DNA from: Cyclina sinensis
Taxonomy: Eukaryota > Mollusca > Bivalvia > Venerida > Veneridae
Assembly (NCBI GenBank): GCA_012932295.1
Contig: JAAONU010000016.1
Location: 26,287,290-26,351,289 of the forward strand
Reading direction: 5' to 3'
DNA length: 64,000 nucleotides
The notes below the pieces were generated by a model, which had not been told where the DNA came from, made no database searches, and saw only the letters and a list, made by a program, of their open reading frames with translations. Below, piece by piece: positions 50,758 through 61,863 of this stretch. How positions within the stretch are numbered: position 1 is the first letter of the stretch; every line of letters starts with the position of its first letter. A program made the translations under genes and the position numbers.

Positions 50758-51927
50758 ACTTAGTCTAATGAACGTTAGTTTGAAAGGAAAAGTCACGTAG
50801 AACAAAACACCAATCAATGTCATTGCAACAAGGTTTAAAATATGTAACAACATACGAACCACGATCTACTAACCACGCACAATGTTTCTAAAAACAACGT
50901 TTTCCTCAAACATGCCTACAATTTTGTCTTGATGTTATATAGTCAAACAATACTTAATGTTCCTTGATGTTTATTCTTAAGTTTTAAGTACAAGTATTTA
51001 TTTTAAATAAGCAAGTAGTTTACATGAATGTGGTTTTCACAGGACGTGTTACAGCAGTTACGACATTTTATTTTCAATTTCAGTTCAGATAGGCTTACAT
51101 TCAAACAAACAATAAAACACTTATTATGCCTGCAGCTAATGATAACTTATACAATACTACTGAAACGTACGCAATAAGTAATTAACTTTTATCAAGTCTA
51201 TCAGACTGTTGTACTGTTAGTTTGTCATTAAAACAAATAACCTGTTCTTAACAAAAGTAGTTCTAATTCGTCATCAGTAGGAAATAACAGCAGCACTCTG
51301 ATCTCAAATTAAACATAACAATATAATTTCTAGACATAACAGGGATTGTTTCGCCATTTTTGACAAATTTAAGCAGCTAAGGGTATTGCTCGACGTTCAA
51401 ATCGACCTGAGATTTGCGTAAACATTTCACTAAAACAGTCATTTGTCTTAATGGTTACAAATACGTTAATATTAAAGAAGACATTTGATGCAAAATACAA
51501 AATTAATGTAAAAATAAAAAAAACAACATTAGTTTATATCAATTAGTACTCTATCATCCAAACTTTGCATAAACAATGTGTATTCGAAACAGTTACATTA
51601 GGATTTTGTACTTTTGCGAATGATACCAGTGATCTTCTCCTTTTTTGCTAAGTTAAAGTAAACACGAAGCGATTTCAAGCCATTAGCCGATTCTTATTTT
51701 AAAATATGAACATTCTTAAGCTTTTATATCAATTGATGAATTTAATACCTTAAGATTCAATGAAATTACGTCGATTATTACCTAAGAAAAATGACGATAC
51801 ATTTTTTTTCAGCCATTATGCCCAGCAATTTAACAATGTTAACGGTGGTCGAATTAAACGTATCACATTAGATAGGGTGAACAGTAAGTTTCGTTACAAA
51901 TGTATCTTCAAAATTAGTTTAATACAG
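50758..51927. other. Intergenic, nothing recognised
   Basis: No supportable gene or repeat. Confidence 0.4.
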
Positions 51928-51938
51928 TATCTAAGTAG

Positions 51939-52135
51939 GCAGAGCGCAGGGCACCGGATCCGGAGGTCGCGAGTTTGAATCCCGTCAGAGGCGATATTCC
52001 CTCACGATCTTTACATTCCTCCACGCTGCGCGAATATTGGTATGGAACCCAGGAAGCAGTCATCGAGTGTGATGAATCTAAGTTGTAAGAACTTGTGTCG
52101 CAATCGCTGTAAAAACAAATGAGTCTAAACTAAAC
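51939..52135 (+). mobile_element. tRNA-derived SINE with 11-bp target duplication
   Basis: The head keeps Pol III promoter traces: GCAGAGCGCAGGG as a worn A box and GGTCGCGAGTTTGAATCCC as a good B box. The body is a non-tRNA stretch ending GAGTCTAAACTAAAC. It is flanked exactly by TATCTAAGTAG (51928-51938 and 52136-52146), an 11-bp target-site duplication, so both ends are certain. The first few tRNA bases seem lost. It is probably mobilised by a LINE; which one is unknown, since its tail resembles neither LINE 3' end in this window. Confidence 0.85.
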
Positions 52136-52722
52136 TATCTAAGTAGTAAAGGATCCAGTATATGCAATAAAAAGCGACTCTAAAATAAAACTACATGTAG
52201 GTACACATCAGTCAGATTTGCCCAAGAAGATGAAGAAGATGAACGAGTAATCTTTTGAAAAATTACTTCTGATTTCGTTATCAAAAACTTTCCTGATAGG
52301 TCAGAAATTCGACCTTAGGTTTTTTCAAGTTGATATAAAGTTCGCGGTAAATGTGCGCCACATGTTTCGGGTTCATAGACTAGAAACATTCTATAGAAAT
52401 TTTGCAAAAAATATATCAATCGTAATGCCGGGTTAGAAATACTAAATGCTTCTTTGAATAGTTTTCATTGAAAACAATACAGAAAGTATTTAAAAATGTG
52501 TCAAATAAAGCAGATTACTGACATTAGATCTGCACTTGCTAAATATCTTAGAACAAAACGCATATTCCAAACTGTTAAGAAACAATTGTCAAACATTTCT
52601 AAAATGAAATATAATTATTCGTTTTGTTAAAATGCTTTTGAAAAGGACATATTCATTTCAAGAGTTTATTTAAGAAATAATAAGTATCCAGTCGTGGTTT
52701 ATCGTAGAATAACGCACGTTTT

Positions 52723-52791
52723 GAGTTCTTATGCGTAGGAATATATCACGAAGGCCGTATGCCTGAGTGATATATTGTTTCGCATAAGAAC
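52723..52791. repeat. Foldback with 25-bp arms; carries 38-bp dispersed motif
   Basis: The left arm 52725-52749 and right arm 52767-52791 are near-perfect reverse complements (four mismatches) around a 17-base loop. Bases 52723-52759 (GAGTTCTTATGCGTA...ATCACGAAGGCCGTA) match the motif at 32529-32566 (plus) and 2363-2400 (minus). Confidence 0.7.
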
Positions 52792-53077
52792 GAATACATA
52801 ATCAATTTCTTTTCATCCTCTTGATAAAAATTATCTCTAATATGAGAAAAATCAATTAATTTATTAGGTAGTTTTTCCGTGAAATCAGACAGCGATCTTT
52901 TACAAACAATACAGCTAATGTAGAAATCCTGAATATTATAGGCATCTTCATTTATTTACTTTATCAAAAAACAAAAGACACCTGTACTCAAATTGATTTT
53001 AACTACAGTTGTAACGTTGAAATTGTGTGACTAAAGAAGGAAGTTTGCCATTTGTTAAACATGTTTCTGCTATGAAA

Positions 53078-53150
53078 TTTAAGGGCAGAATTCGTAACTG
53101 TTGGTATTATTGCCTGTGAAAATGATGGAATGATTATTACATCAATTCAG
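53078..53150 (+). repeat. Dispersed repeat (pairs with 28.78 kb)
   Basis: Shares TTTAAGGGCAGAATTCGTAA and the following GTTGGTATTATTGC with 28777-28860. Confidence 0.55.
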
Positions 53151-53620
53151 CCGTAAATTAAATATCAAAACGTTTTAACCATGAAAAATGATACGAGATG
53201 GAATAAATATATATGATAAATATGACTAAACATTTAATTCATTTTATAGAAAATGATATTGACACTTTATGGAAGAAACTCAACAATTTAAGGTTTTAGC
53301 CTAGGCTGTTATGGATTATTATCAAACTTGAAAAATGTTCTAATTAGCCAGCCAATAAAACTCTAATTTAGCAAAACTAAAAATGGAGAAGCCTTGAAAT
53401 TTTGCATTATTTTGTTTTCCTATCTTCTCCATTGTTTACAACAGCTATGGCGTATATATCTCTATCAAGAGTCCTCAATCAAACCAGGGAAAACATGGCC
53501 GCGTTCCGCACGTGAAACTCGTGCGCGCTATTTTTGAACTTCAAGTGGCCAATTAGAAAATTTTTTAGGTATGGGGATTTTGTACCTACTTCGACCATCA
53601 TTTTTTATTAAATAGAGGAT

Positions 53621-53775
53621 ATTTGTTTGTTTTTGTGGAAGATGAGAATTTATTTCATCGAGTGAACACCATATGTGATATTTTCACGAGTGGCGCAGCC
53701 ACGAGTGAAAATATCAACATATGGTGTTCACGAGATGAAATAAATTCCCATCTTCCACTAAAAAACAAACAAATT
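53621..53775. mobile_element. MITE-like foldback element
   Basis: Two ~75-bp arms (53621-53695 and 53699-53775) are inverted copies around GCA. The key words are TTTGTTTGTTTTTGTGGAAG, GAGTGAACACCATATGT and GATATTTTCACGAGTGGC. The small frame that starts here and runs to 53961 is carried by the arms and is not a gene. Confidence 0.75.
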
Positions 53776-54615
53776 TTCTTTTTATTTTATGCCAACACGT
53801 CAAAAATGGGGTTTTTTATGACATTTTTAATCAGGGCCTTCAATAAATTCCCCATGGTGAGCCCCAAATCAGTTAATGCGTACTTTGGTTACTCCGCACA
53901 AAAAAAAGTGCAGACAATCTCCAATACATATGATAACTTTACTTCTGCTGAAATAAACTGAATACACTTTCATCAAATAATATTTATTTTTGTCTACACA
54001 GTTTATCAATATTTATTGAATATTGCCATACATACTTTAATCATAAAAGCGGATTAATACTCAATATTCAATAGTTCGGGCACAAACATGTATTATCAAA
54101 ATGGTAATTAACTGATTCAAAACAGTGTATTATCACTTTTATCTCACTGATATTTCCCTATATTTCATTGGTAGGCATAAAATAAATATTTTTAGTGTTT
54201 CAGCGTGATTATCGTGATGTGGATCCCATAAGCATATAAACGTTTTATATTAAACAAAACGAATAGCAATCGAAAACGTTTCGAGCTAACTTACGTCGAC
54301 ACAAACCATCCTCAGCCAGTTAACAGTCGATTACACAGATACTCAACGGTCTGAGCAGTGCAATAAAACTCGTTCAGCCAGGTGATACAAAACACTATAA
54401 ATCATGGAATGCGGTTGACAAATGAAGTTGTCTCTTGATATACTTACGAGCGTATCAACAACAGAATAAGCTTATACTGTTAAATATTTCTGCATAAATG
54501 TTAGTCTAAAAATAGATATTGTAGTCTACTTTTAAATAAGAAGTCGTAATTAATATTAACTGCTACTGTGTGTAAAATTTCAACAGTTTTTGACTTTGGC
54601 CTAACAATTTTAATA
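53776..54615. other. Intergenic spacer before LINE 3' end
   Basis: Nothing recognised. Confidence 0.4.
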
Positions 54616-54774
54616 CTCAGTTCAGTTTCAGTTTTTATTAAGCAAATCGGCAATTGCTTGCCTTTGGCCATTCACATAGAAATACAACAAATATGGCCAA
54701 GACATAAACCAGAAGTATTAACAAAATCCTAATTACAAACAATAAAAAAGAAATGAAATACACATGTATCAAGT

Positions 54775-57700
54775 CTAAGAAGCAGGTAAATTGACAAGGG
54801 TTGCGGTTCGTTTTTTAACAGCTTCATATATATATTTTGCTACATTCAAAATAGTTTTTTTATTTGTAGAACTCAAAAGTGCAACAAATTTGTGTATGTT
54901 AGGCCAAGAAATAATTCCTAAATATTTTCTTCTAATAACTGAGTAATAAGGACAACATAGTAAAAAATGATATTCTGATTCTAACCTATTATATTGACAG
55001 AGTTTACAACTGCGCATGTCTCGAGCAATACCAGAAAATCTACCCGTTTCTATTTCCAAATCATGAGAACAAAGCCGAAAACGTGTTAATTCGTTTCTTA
55101 TTGCATTATTTGATATTATATCAAAGTACTTTTCGTATTCAAAATTGTGTTTATATTTCATATAATACTTCAATTTCGGAGATGTCATTAATTGAGCTTG
55201 CCAGTTTTGAATATATTGATCTCTTAGCCGTTGTTTAATCAACGGAAAATAATTTACATCTTGATTAAAGTCGGTCCAGATATAGCTTAGACCTAAAGAA
55301 TCTAGCAAGTTTTTTATCTTTAGTGCCCAGCAATTGTTGTCATTACTATAACACTGTTCTATAAATGTTCTGTATATAGGTAAATTTTGATTTTTCATTA
55401 TCTTTATCCAAAATTTAAGGGCCCTTTCTTTACAAATATTCGATAAAGGGTATCTACCTAATTCGCCAAAAACTGCCAAATTTGATGTTTGTTGACGTAC
55501 ACCTAGTACTTTCTTGCAAAATTTTATGTGTAATTTATCAACCTCTTTAATATCGTAAATCCCCCAGACTTCTGCGCAGTACAATAAAATTGGAACTACC
55601 ATGGTGTCAAATAAATGTAGCTTTGTCTTTATATCTAAAGATACTCTACTAAAAATTGAGAATAAACCATTATAGGCCTTTAGTGCCTGTTCTGATAAGG
55701 ATTTCACAATATTTTTAATGTTACCCGTGTACAAAAATGTTGCGCCTAAATAACAAAATTGATCAACAATCTCTATTTTCTCATTATCAATAAACCACTC
55801 AAACAATTGATTTTGTTTTCTTTTTTCAAAAATACATATCTTTGTTTTTTTCACATTTATTTTCAGTCCCCATTTTTCTGAGTATAAACATAATGCATTT
55901 AATTGTGTTTGTAAGCTAACTGGATTAGTCGTGAATAGAACAATATCATCTGCAAACAAGAGCATAAACATGTTGAGTTGTTCTAAGTCATTTTCATTTA
56001 AGTTCATAAAATTAATACTTTCAGATATATCATTTACGAAGAGAATAAAAAGTAAGGGTGAGAGTGGCTCCCCTTGTTTCAAACCAAGTGTAACATCAAA
56101 GAACTCGGAAGTTTTCATATCTAATTTGATACAAGATTTAACATTTGCATAAATAGACTGCAGCATATTGACCATTTTACAACTAATACCAGTTTTCAAC
56201 AATTTTAACCATAACGCATCTCTAACTACTGTATCAAATGCCTTCTCATAGTCTATAAATGCACAATATAATTTACAATTGTTTTTAATTACCTTTTGAA
56301 TAATAGAATGAAGTATAAATATACAGTCTGCTGTACTATGATTGTCTCTAAAACCATATTGTGAGTCATTAAAAATATGTTGAGTTTCGCACCAGCTATT
56401 CAGCCTATTTCTTAGAGCAAGTGAAAATATTTTTGCTGTAACATTTACAAGTGTGATACCTCGATAATTAGCAGGATCGTCAAAGCTTCCTTTTTTATGA
56501 ATAGGGACAATTACCCCTTTACACCACAAATCAGGATATACTCCCGTATCATATATTTTGTTAAAAATAGTAACAAGATATGGTGAAATAAATTCATTAG
56601 CGTCAATAAAAAAATCTGCAACATTATTGCAAAAATCGCTACTTTTATTTCTTTGTAAGGTTGATATCGTTTTAGAGATTTCCTCAACAGTAAAAGGACA
56701 ATCAAGATCTTCTATTGTAGTATTGTTTTGATGCAAATTACTATTCTGTTCTACATTAACAAAATCATTCCTAGATTGATTTGAGACATGTTTAAAATGT
56801 TGGACAAATTCATCCATACTAACATTTGAAGTATTATTTTGACAACTTGATTTACATTTTTTAACGTACTTCCAAAATTTTCTTGGACTCTGTTTACTTA
56901 AATTTTTCAACGTAGACTTTTGTTTTAAGTTATACTGCCCTTTTGCCTTTCTCTTAACATTGGCGTATGTACTCCTGCTTGACAAAAACTTTTGTCTGTT
57001 TAAATTTGATGGTGTCATTCGAAATGCTCGTTTGTCGTTTAAAAATACAGATTTGGCTAGTTTACACTGATCATTAAACCAAGGAGACTTCTTAATCTTT
57101 GGTTTCTTTTTCCCTGTTACATAAGTTTTACCATGTAATTTAAAAGAAATATCGTAAATTTTGTTTGAAAAATTACTTATACATGAATCAATATCTAATC
57201 TATTATGTATTAAATCATCATTCAACTGGTCAAAAACACTTTTACTTTCCGATAAAAACATATTTAGATTAACATGGTCTGTTTTATCCCAAATAATTTT
57301 ATCATATGTCAACGTATCCGTGCTATAATACACCATATTTTCACAATCTATGGAAAATTCAATAGGACAATGGTCCGAAAATTCTGTTAAACCCAGCACA
57401 TTCATTTTTGATATAAACTGAAAATTATCATCCGTGATAAGATAGTCAACTACACTCGCTGCCTGTCTGTGTCTTTTTATATCGTGACAAGTAAAATTAC
57501 CCTCCTCGAGACGGCCATTAGTTATTAACAAATTATTTTCCTTGCACAAAGATATTAATTTATTTCCAAAAGTATTAACCGTTGTATCACGAGAAATTCG
57601 TTCGGGAATAGATAATGTATACATATTATCATTAGGTAGGTCAACATAACGGTCAAGTCTAATATTTTCCACAAAATCTCGTTTTTGCCCTACTCTAGAG

Positions 57701-58191
57701 TTCAGGTCACCTGTTATAAATACGTCACCATAATAATTGTACTTAATAATATCATTATTTAACTGTTCAAAAAAGTCGAATTCAAATAAACATGATGAAA
57801 CATTATTATAAACAGTTGAATATTCCGGTGGAATGTAGCATGTGCAAAAATACAAGTCTCGCATGGTCCCAAAATACTCTTTTAAGAATTTAAACCAAAC
57901 AATACCTCTAATATCTATGTTAACAAGTTCTATTTTATCTATATATTCATTCTTATAATAAATTACAACTCCGCCACTAAAACGTTTGGCTTTCTTATTT
58001 GATTTAGGTCTAGAACAAGAAAAATTACTATATCCTTCAATATCAATATTTGAAATCTTAGAATTCCAAGTTTCTGTAAGAAGCAAAATGTCATATCCAT
58101 TAATTAGTTTCAAAAAGTCACAATCATCTACTTTACTGAGCAACCCTTGTACATTCCATAAAAGAAAAGTAAGCTGCTTCCTGTCCGGCTC
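54775..58191 (-). CDS. LINE ORF2: APE endonuclease-reverse transcriptase
   Basis: Cuts the target DNA and copies the element RNA at the nick. Counting from the Leu codon at 58143, the endonuclease spans ~1-265 with LLTETW (21-26), FITGDLNSR (143-151) and SDHCPIEF (256-263). The first endonuclease residues, FLLWNVQG, lie upstream of 58143, so the real frame begins earlier. The RT spans ~485-780 with PANYRGITL, FIDYEKAFDTV (Asp631), LKQGEPLSPLLF and LLFADDIVLF (Asp732-733). Near the C-terminus is C-x2-C-x9-H-x3-C. The frame is open from the codon after the ORF1 TAG (58191). There is no ATG in frame until residue 94, inside the endonuclease, so translation must come through or restart at the TAG. 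Total length is about 1138 codons, with no lesion. Confidence 0.9.
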   Translation of the reverse strand, partial: EPDRKQLTFLLWNVQGLLSKVDDCDFLKLINGYDILLLTETWNSKISNIDIEGYSNFSCSRPKSNKKAKRFSGGVVIYYKNEYIDKIELVNIDIRGIVWFKFLKEYFGTMRDLYFCTCYIPPEYSTVYNNVSSCLFEFDFFEQLNNDIIKYNYYGDVFITGDLNSRVGQKRDFVENIRLDRYVDLPNDNMYTLSIPERISRDTTVNTFGNKLISLCKENNLLITNGRLEEGNFTCHDIKRHRQAASVVDYLITDDNFQFISKMNVLGLTEFSDHCPIEFSIDCENMVYYSTDTLTYDKIIWDKTDHVNLNMFLSESKSVFDQLNDDLIHNRLDIDSCISNFSNKIYDISFKLHGKTYVTGKKKPKIKKSPWFNDQCKLAKSVFLNDKRAFRMTPSNLNRQKFLSSRSTYANVKRKAKGQYNLKQKSTLKNLSKQSPRKFWKYVKKCKSSCQNNTSNVSMDEFVQHFKHVSNQSRNDFVNVEQNSNLHQNNTTIEDLDCPFTVEEISKTISTLQRNKSSDFCNNVADFFIDANEFISPYLVTIFNKIYDTGVYPDLWCKGVIVPIHKKGSFDDPANYRGITLVNVTAKIFSLALRNRLNSWCETQHIFNDSQYGFRDNHSTADCIFILHSIIQKVIKNNCKLYCAFIDYEKAFDTVVRDALWLKLLKTGISCKMVNMLQSIYANVKSCIKLDMKTSEFFDVTLGLKQGEPLSPLLFILFVNDISESINFMNLNENDLEQLNMFMLLFADDIVLFTTNPVSLQTQLNALCLYSEKWGLKINVKKTKICIFEKRKQNQLFEWFIDNEKIEIVDQFCYLGATFLYTGNIKNIVKSLSEQALKAYNGLFSIFSRVSLDIKTKLHLFDTMVVPILLYCAEVWGIYDIKEVDKLHIKFCKKVLGVRQQTSNLAVFGELGRYPLSNICKERALKFWIKIMKNQNLPIYRTFIEQCYSNDNNCWALKIKNLLDSLGLSYIWTDFNQDVNYFPLIKQRLRDQYIQNWQAQLMTSPKLKYYMKYKHNFEYEKYFDIISNNAIRNELTRFRLCSHDLEIETGRFSGIARDMRSCKLCQYNRLESEYHFLLCCPYYSVIRRKYLGIISWPNIHKFVALLSSTNKKTILNVAKYIYEAVKKRTATLVNLPAS

Positions 58192-58200
58192 CTATTGGGA
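58180..58200 (-). promoter_or_regulatory. In-frame TAG between ORF1 and ORF2 (possible readthrough site)
   Basis: The junction reads CAA TAG GAG CCG on the element strand. ORF1 and ORF2 share the frame, separated by this single stop. CAA-TAG resembles the 5' side of known readthrough stops, but the 3' side does not match the CARYYA consensus. A restart at a non-AUG codon is the alternative. Confidence 0.5.
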
Positions 58201-59103
58201 TTCCGGTACAAACAGTTTGCCGTCAATATACAGTTTATCATATGATAATACAGCGTGCTTTTTAGCGTCTTTAGCTTTAATAAGCTCTGGGATCAATTTT
58301 TTCCTACGTTCCTGTATTGCCTTTGGATATTGGTCTCCGGCTTTGATGTTTGTTTCCTGTCGTTTTTCAAATATTTTTTGTTTAATGTTGTATTTATCAT
58401 CAGACGAAGAAAATTTAGCCACTACAGGGCGAGTTTTGCCAAGTATGTAGCTTCCAACGCGATGTGCGCGGTCGATCTTAATAGACTCATGTGCGTCAGA
58501 AATATTAAGAGTTGAGACACAAAAGTCTAATATTTTCTTTCTACAGTCTTCAACTTTTCTATCAGCTGGGTTTTTACATTCTTCGAAATTAAAAAAGAGC
58601 AAATTATCCCTCATGGATCTGGACTGTAGATCCAAAAGATCTTCCGAGAGCCGTGTATTTTCATTTTTAAGACCTTGACATTCATTTGAGATTTTTGAGT
58701 ATCTTTGCTGTTCTTCTTTTAACAGTTTATCTAGTTCAGTTTGTTTTGAGCGGATTTCATCGCATACCTGACTGTCGAAATTTCTGCTGGCCTCAATTTC
58801 TATAAGTTTACGGTTAGTCTCACCTAATTTGCTTTCAAGCGACGACACTCTATTGTCCATCTGGGTCAGTTTGTGGGACATGTCACTAATTTGATTTTCA
58901 ATAGAGTCGAGTTTGGTTAGCTTTTTGTCAAGTACCTCTAATTTATTCATGATCATTTGATTACAATTCACTGCAGTTTGTTGTGATTGTACATACTGTT
59001 GTTGTGGAGTCGACATCATGTATTGTGGGGGTACTGAAGGGTAATACTGTCCCGGCGGATAGGGTGGGAGTTGGGATAAAAAACTGAAAAAAATACTGAA
59101 CAT
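58192..59103 (-). CDS. LINE ORF1: coiled-coil RNA-binding protein
   Basis: Packages element RNA and forms trimers in L1-type elements. I take the ATG at 59103 (MFSIFFSFLSQLPPYPPGQY). The frame is open 18 nt further, but only from a TTG. It has a Pro/Gln/Tyr-rich head, a heptad-rich coiled coil (~50-160 of the open frame), and an RRM-like domain starting RSMRDNLLFFNF. The C-terminal domain holds IKIDRAHRVG, RPVVAKFSS, ERRKKLIPEL and LSYDKLYIDGK, the pattern of L1 ORF1p. It ends FVPESQ-TAG (58194-58192), in frame with ORF2. No CCHC knuckles are seen. Confidence 0.85.
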   Translation of the reverse strand: MFSIFFSFLSQLPPYPPGQYYPSVPPQYMMSTPQQQYVQSQQTAVNCNQMIMNKLEVLDKKLTKLDSIENQISDMSHKLTQMDNRVSSLESKLGETNRKLIEIEASRNFDSQVCDEIRSKQTELDKLLKEEQQRYSKISNECQGLKNENTRLSEDLLDLQSRSMRDNLLFFNFEECKNPADRKVEDCRKKILDFCVSTLNISDAHESIKIDRAHRVGSYILGKTRPVVAKFSSSDDKYNIKQKIFEKRQETNIKAGDQYPKAIQERRKKLIPELIKAKDAKKHAVLSYDKLYIDGKLFVPESQ

Positions 59104-59160
59104 TTCATTTTCAATTCGCAAAATATTTCTGCCAGTATTGATACCTTCGATCCATTAATC

Positions 59161-61620
59161 CATTTCTGGTTTATGTAAAACCACTTGAAAAGGCGTTAAA
59201 TTTTCTCTGAAATTCGTAGGGGAGTTCTTTGACAGCGTAAACTGTTATATCATCTCTGATGAAGAGTCTGCCCACAGAAACAGAATACATTAGCGACCAG
59301 CATTGTTATCATACAGATTGTCCCTTTAAGTATTTATCCGCAACAATAAAACTGTCATGAATAATAGCTTATTCAATGGACGTGATGACGTCAGATACAA
59401 CGTGGATAAAATACATTAAGGGCCTGTCTGGATGATTTCTATTTCCGTCCCAATGTTTCAAAGCAAACAAAGGAGATATGTTGATATTTTACAGTTTCCA
59501 TCAAATACACAGATCACACAAAAAGTAATCTCATGCAGAACAGTAGATAAGGCCGCCATTAAAAACGTCATCAATATCATCACTACTACTATACATTTTC
59601 CTACTATCTGTGTAAGTTCTGTTTTGTATTCAAATGTTCACGGATTTAAATCACAATTCATTATGACGACCAGAGTTCAACATGGTGTTTGAAGTTTATT
59701 CATGCATGTCATTCATATTAATATTTTCTTTCTAAATTTTGCCTAAGGCGAATCATGATATCAGAAAATGTAATAGATAGCTTTTTAATTATATAACAAA
59801 ACAAAAAAGTAAAATAAGAAGAAAAACAACAACAATACTCACTCAAGTAATACATTTTTAACTGACCTATAAACAGTTAATCTCAGGCGATGCCACTGGT
59901 GATCTAGCTGGCCTTTTTTTGAAAAAGAACTCAGTACGACATTTCGAAATGAGAAAACTAGACACAGAATGCTTGTCATGCTTTAGTAAGTACTTGATGC
60001 ATGGAGCGTAGTGAACAAACACTGACACATAGGTGCTTGCCGTACCAATTTCTCTTCCGAATTATGTCAGCAGAATTTAATATTTACTGACTGAATTACA
60101 TTCAAGTGTGAAAACAGCCAGCCTTACTCATAATGCGTGAAAACAATAAAAAAAGAGGACGAATATTTAAGATCGATTCCAAATGATTAAAAATTTCATC
60201 AAATATAAGTTTTAATTCAGTTTAATCATCTTATTTAATAAAGATTTAAATCTTCCGTTTTTATTTTTTTTATATTTTTTTTAAACAAGTTTCTTGATGA
60301 TTTTGTATGTCAATTTATATTCTATATATTTCCCCCGTATCTATTTTTAAACATCTGAAAACACAAAACAGAGTTGATATGTTGTAAAACATAACAAGCG
60401 GGGATAGATATGTCTTTCTTACAGCGGTTTTATGCTGAAAAGCTTGTTCGTTAGTATCTCTTACATGCAAGGCGGGGCTGTTTAGAGGAATTTGTTTACA
60501 TCAGTTTTAAAACATTATGTCTGGCGTCTAGATAACATATTTATGAAGTCCTTGTTTCTAAAATTAAACAGTCGTATTCTTAAGTATAGTTTTTTTCTAA
60601 AATCATTTTCCGACAGTAACAAAAACAAAAAAAACTTGTGTTCTGCTTTGTAACTCGGACTTGTTTTCTTTAATAAGATAATATTTATAATTTCTCAGTA
60701 CGTTTTAAAATGCTTCACATGAATAGCAAGGAAATAATAATGTTTGAAAATACTCTTTTTTTTTAAATTTTATTCGATATGCTTGTTCGTTATTGTGTGT
60801 AAATAATTGAACTTTGCAAGCATTATTTATGATAAAATGTTGGTAACTCAATATTTTAGATATAGCATTTTAAAGGGTTGGTGGTAGTTTTTTAACGAAG
60901 CATTTTTAGGATTGAGTTTTAATTAAATTAACAAAGATACCTCCTTCCAAAACGAAAAACATTTAATATCCATGTATTTTCACGAAGACTGGATACTAAA
61001 AACTGCAGAGAGATAAAAACTTGTGCTTACTATCGATTTATGAACTATCCATAAACATGTCAAATAATAAAGATAATTGAAACAATTTATGAAATAATGA
61101 TTTCTTTATAAAAAGTTTCACAGTAAATCATAATTATCTGCAGGCGTGAATCAGAAAATGCCGATTCTGCTGCTGTTTCTATTATTTTTTTCTCACAGAG
61201 AGTGGTCTGTTATTGGTATTGGAGAAGCAGACACTAGCTTACAGTTGCAAGTGGCTCGGACAATAAGCAGAAAGAAACTAATGTAGTATAAATAAGCAAG
61301 GATATTTCATGATGTAACATGTGAATTTTGATAACTTTCAAAAGTATCTACGAAGACTGTGATAATTTTACTGAAGGCTTTAAAGTTAAAGTTTGTACAA
61401 ACTGAAATATTTTCCTTGCCTCGGTTAAGGAAAATATTAATATGAACATAATTCTGAACAGACTGCCAGTTCATCCACGGGAAAGTAGGACATTAGAGAA
61501 AATAACACATGTTAATGTTAAACTATTTTGACGAGGCAGCTTATGGGAAAATAAATTATGACAACTATTTGCTGAAAACATGCTGAGGGGGTAAGTTTCT
61601 CTCGAAACCAATGCACATGT
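59161..61620. other. Intergenic region upstream of GPCR
   Basis: No supportable gene. It may hold the GPCR promoter and 5' UTR, but I cannot place a start site. Confidence 0.4.
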
Positions 61621-61629
61621 TTCAAACTG

Positions 61630-61863
61630 TTGTGGAATTTATTATGGAAAATATTAAACAAAGGATTTACGAAAGAAAAAGAAAACTATATATGGAATGA
61701 AGAATTGAGCAAGATTTTGTGTATTATAGATAGAAAAGTACCAAATTTATTGAAGATACAAGCCATGCTTGACGACAGTGCTGCAATAATCAAATGTAAT
61801 ATTCCGTGGATTCAAAATAATGAAGGACTGGATAAAGTAGATTTTATTAATAAGATACATTAG
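61630..61863 (+). other. Open frame just upstream of GPCR, possible uORF
   Basis: A 77-codon open stretch ends at TAG 61861-61863, 39 nt before the GPCR ATG. The first codon is TTG. The only in-frame ATG starts the last ~33 codons (MLDDSAAIIKCNIPWIQNNE). The composition is Lys/Asn/Ile-rich with no known domain. It could be an uORF damping GPCR translation, a relic of an older exon, or chance in AT-rich DNA. Confidence 0.3.

Larger units (their letters stand above)
52147..53620. other. Intergenic with small foldbacks
   Basis: It contains the hairpin at 52723-52791 and the dispersed repeat at 53078-53150. Nothing else recognised. Confidence 0.4.
54616..59160 (-). mobile_element. LINE (non-LTR retrotransposon) with two open ORFs
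   Basis: An APE-type LINE on the minus strand with a short 5' leader (start not resolved), ORF1 (59103-58192), ORF2 (58191-54775) and a ~150-bp 3' UTR ending AATAAAAACTGAAACTGAAC near 54618. Both ORFs are free of internal stops apart from the TAG between them, so the copy may be recent or active. The clade is not settled: ORF1 is L1-like (coiled coil plus RRM), and ORF2 has an APE endonuclease, RT and a C-terminal CCHC-like motif. No target-site duplication was identified. Confidence 0.88.

Noticed and set aside
51939..52000. tRNA gene
   Set aside because: The B box is good but the cloverleaf is not closed and the A box is worn; target duplication shows it is a SINE head.
53623..53961. 112-codon frame
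   Set aside because: Its first half is the MITE-like foldback; the rest shows no domain or splice context.
56511..58515. Plus-strand and alternate frames opposite the LINE ORFs
   Set aside because: Shadows of the real minus-strand ORF1/ORF2.
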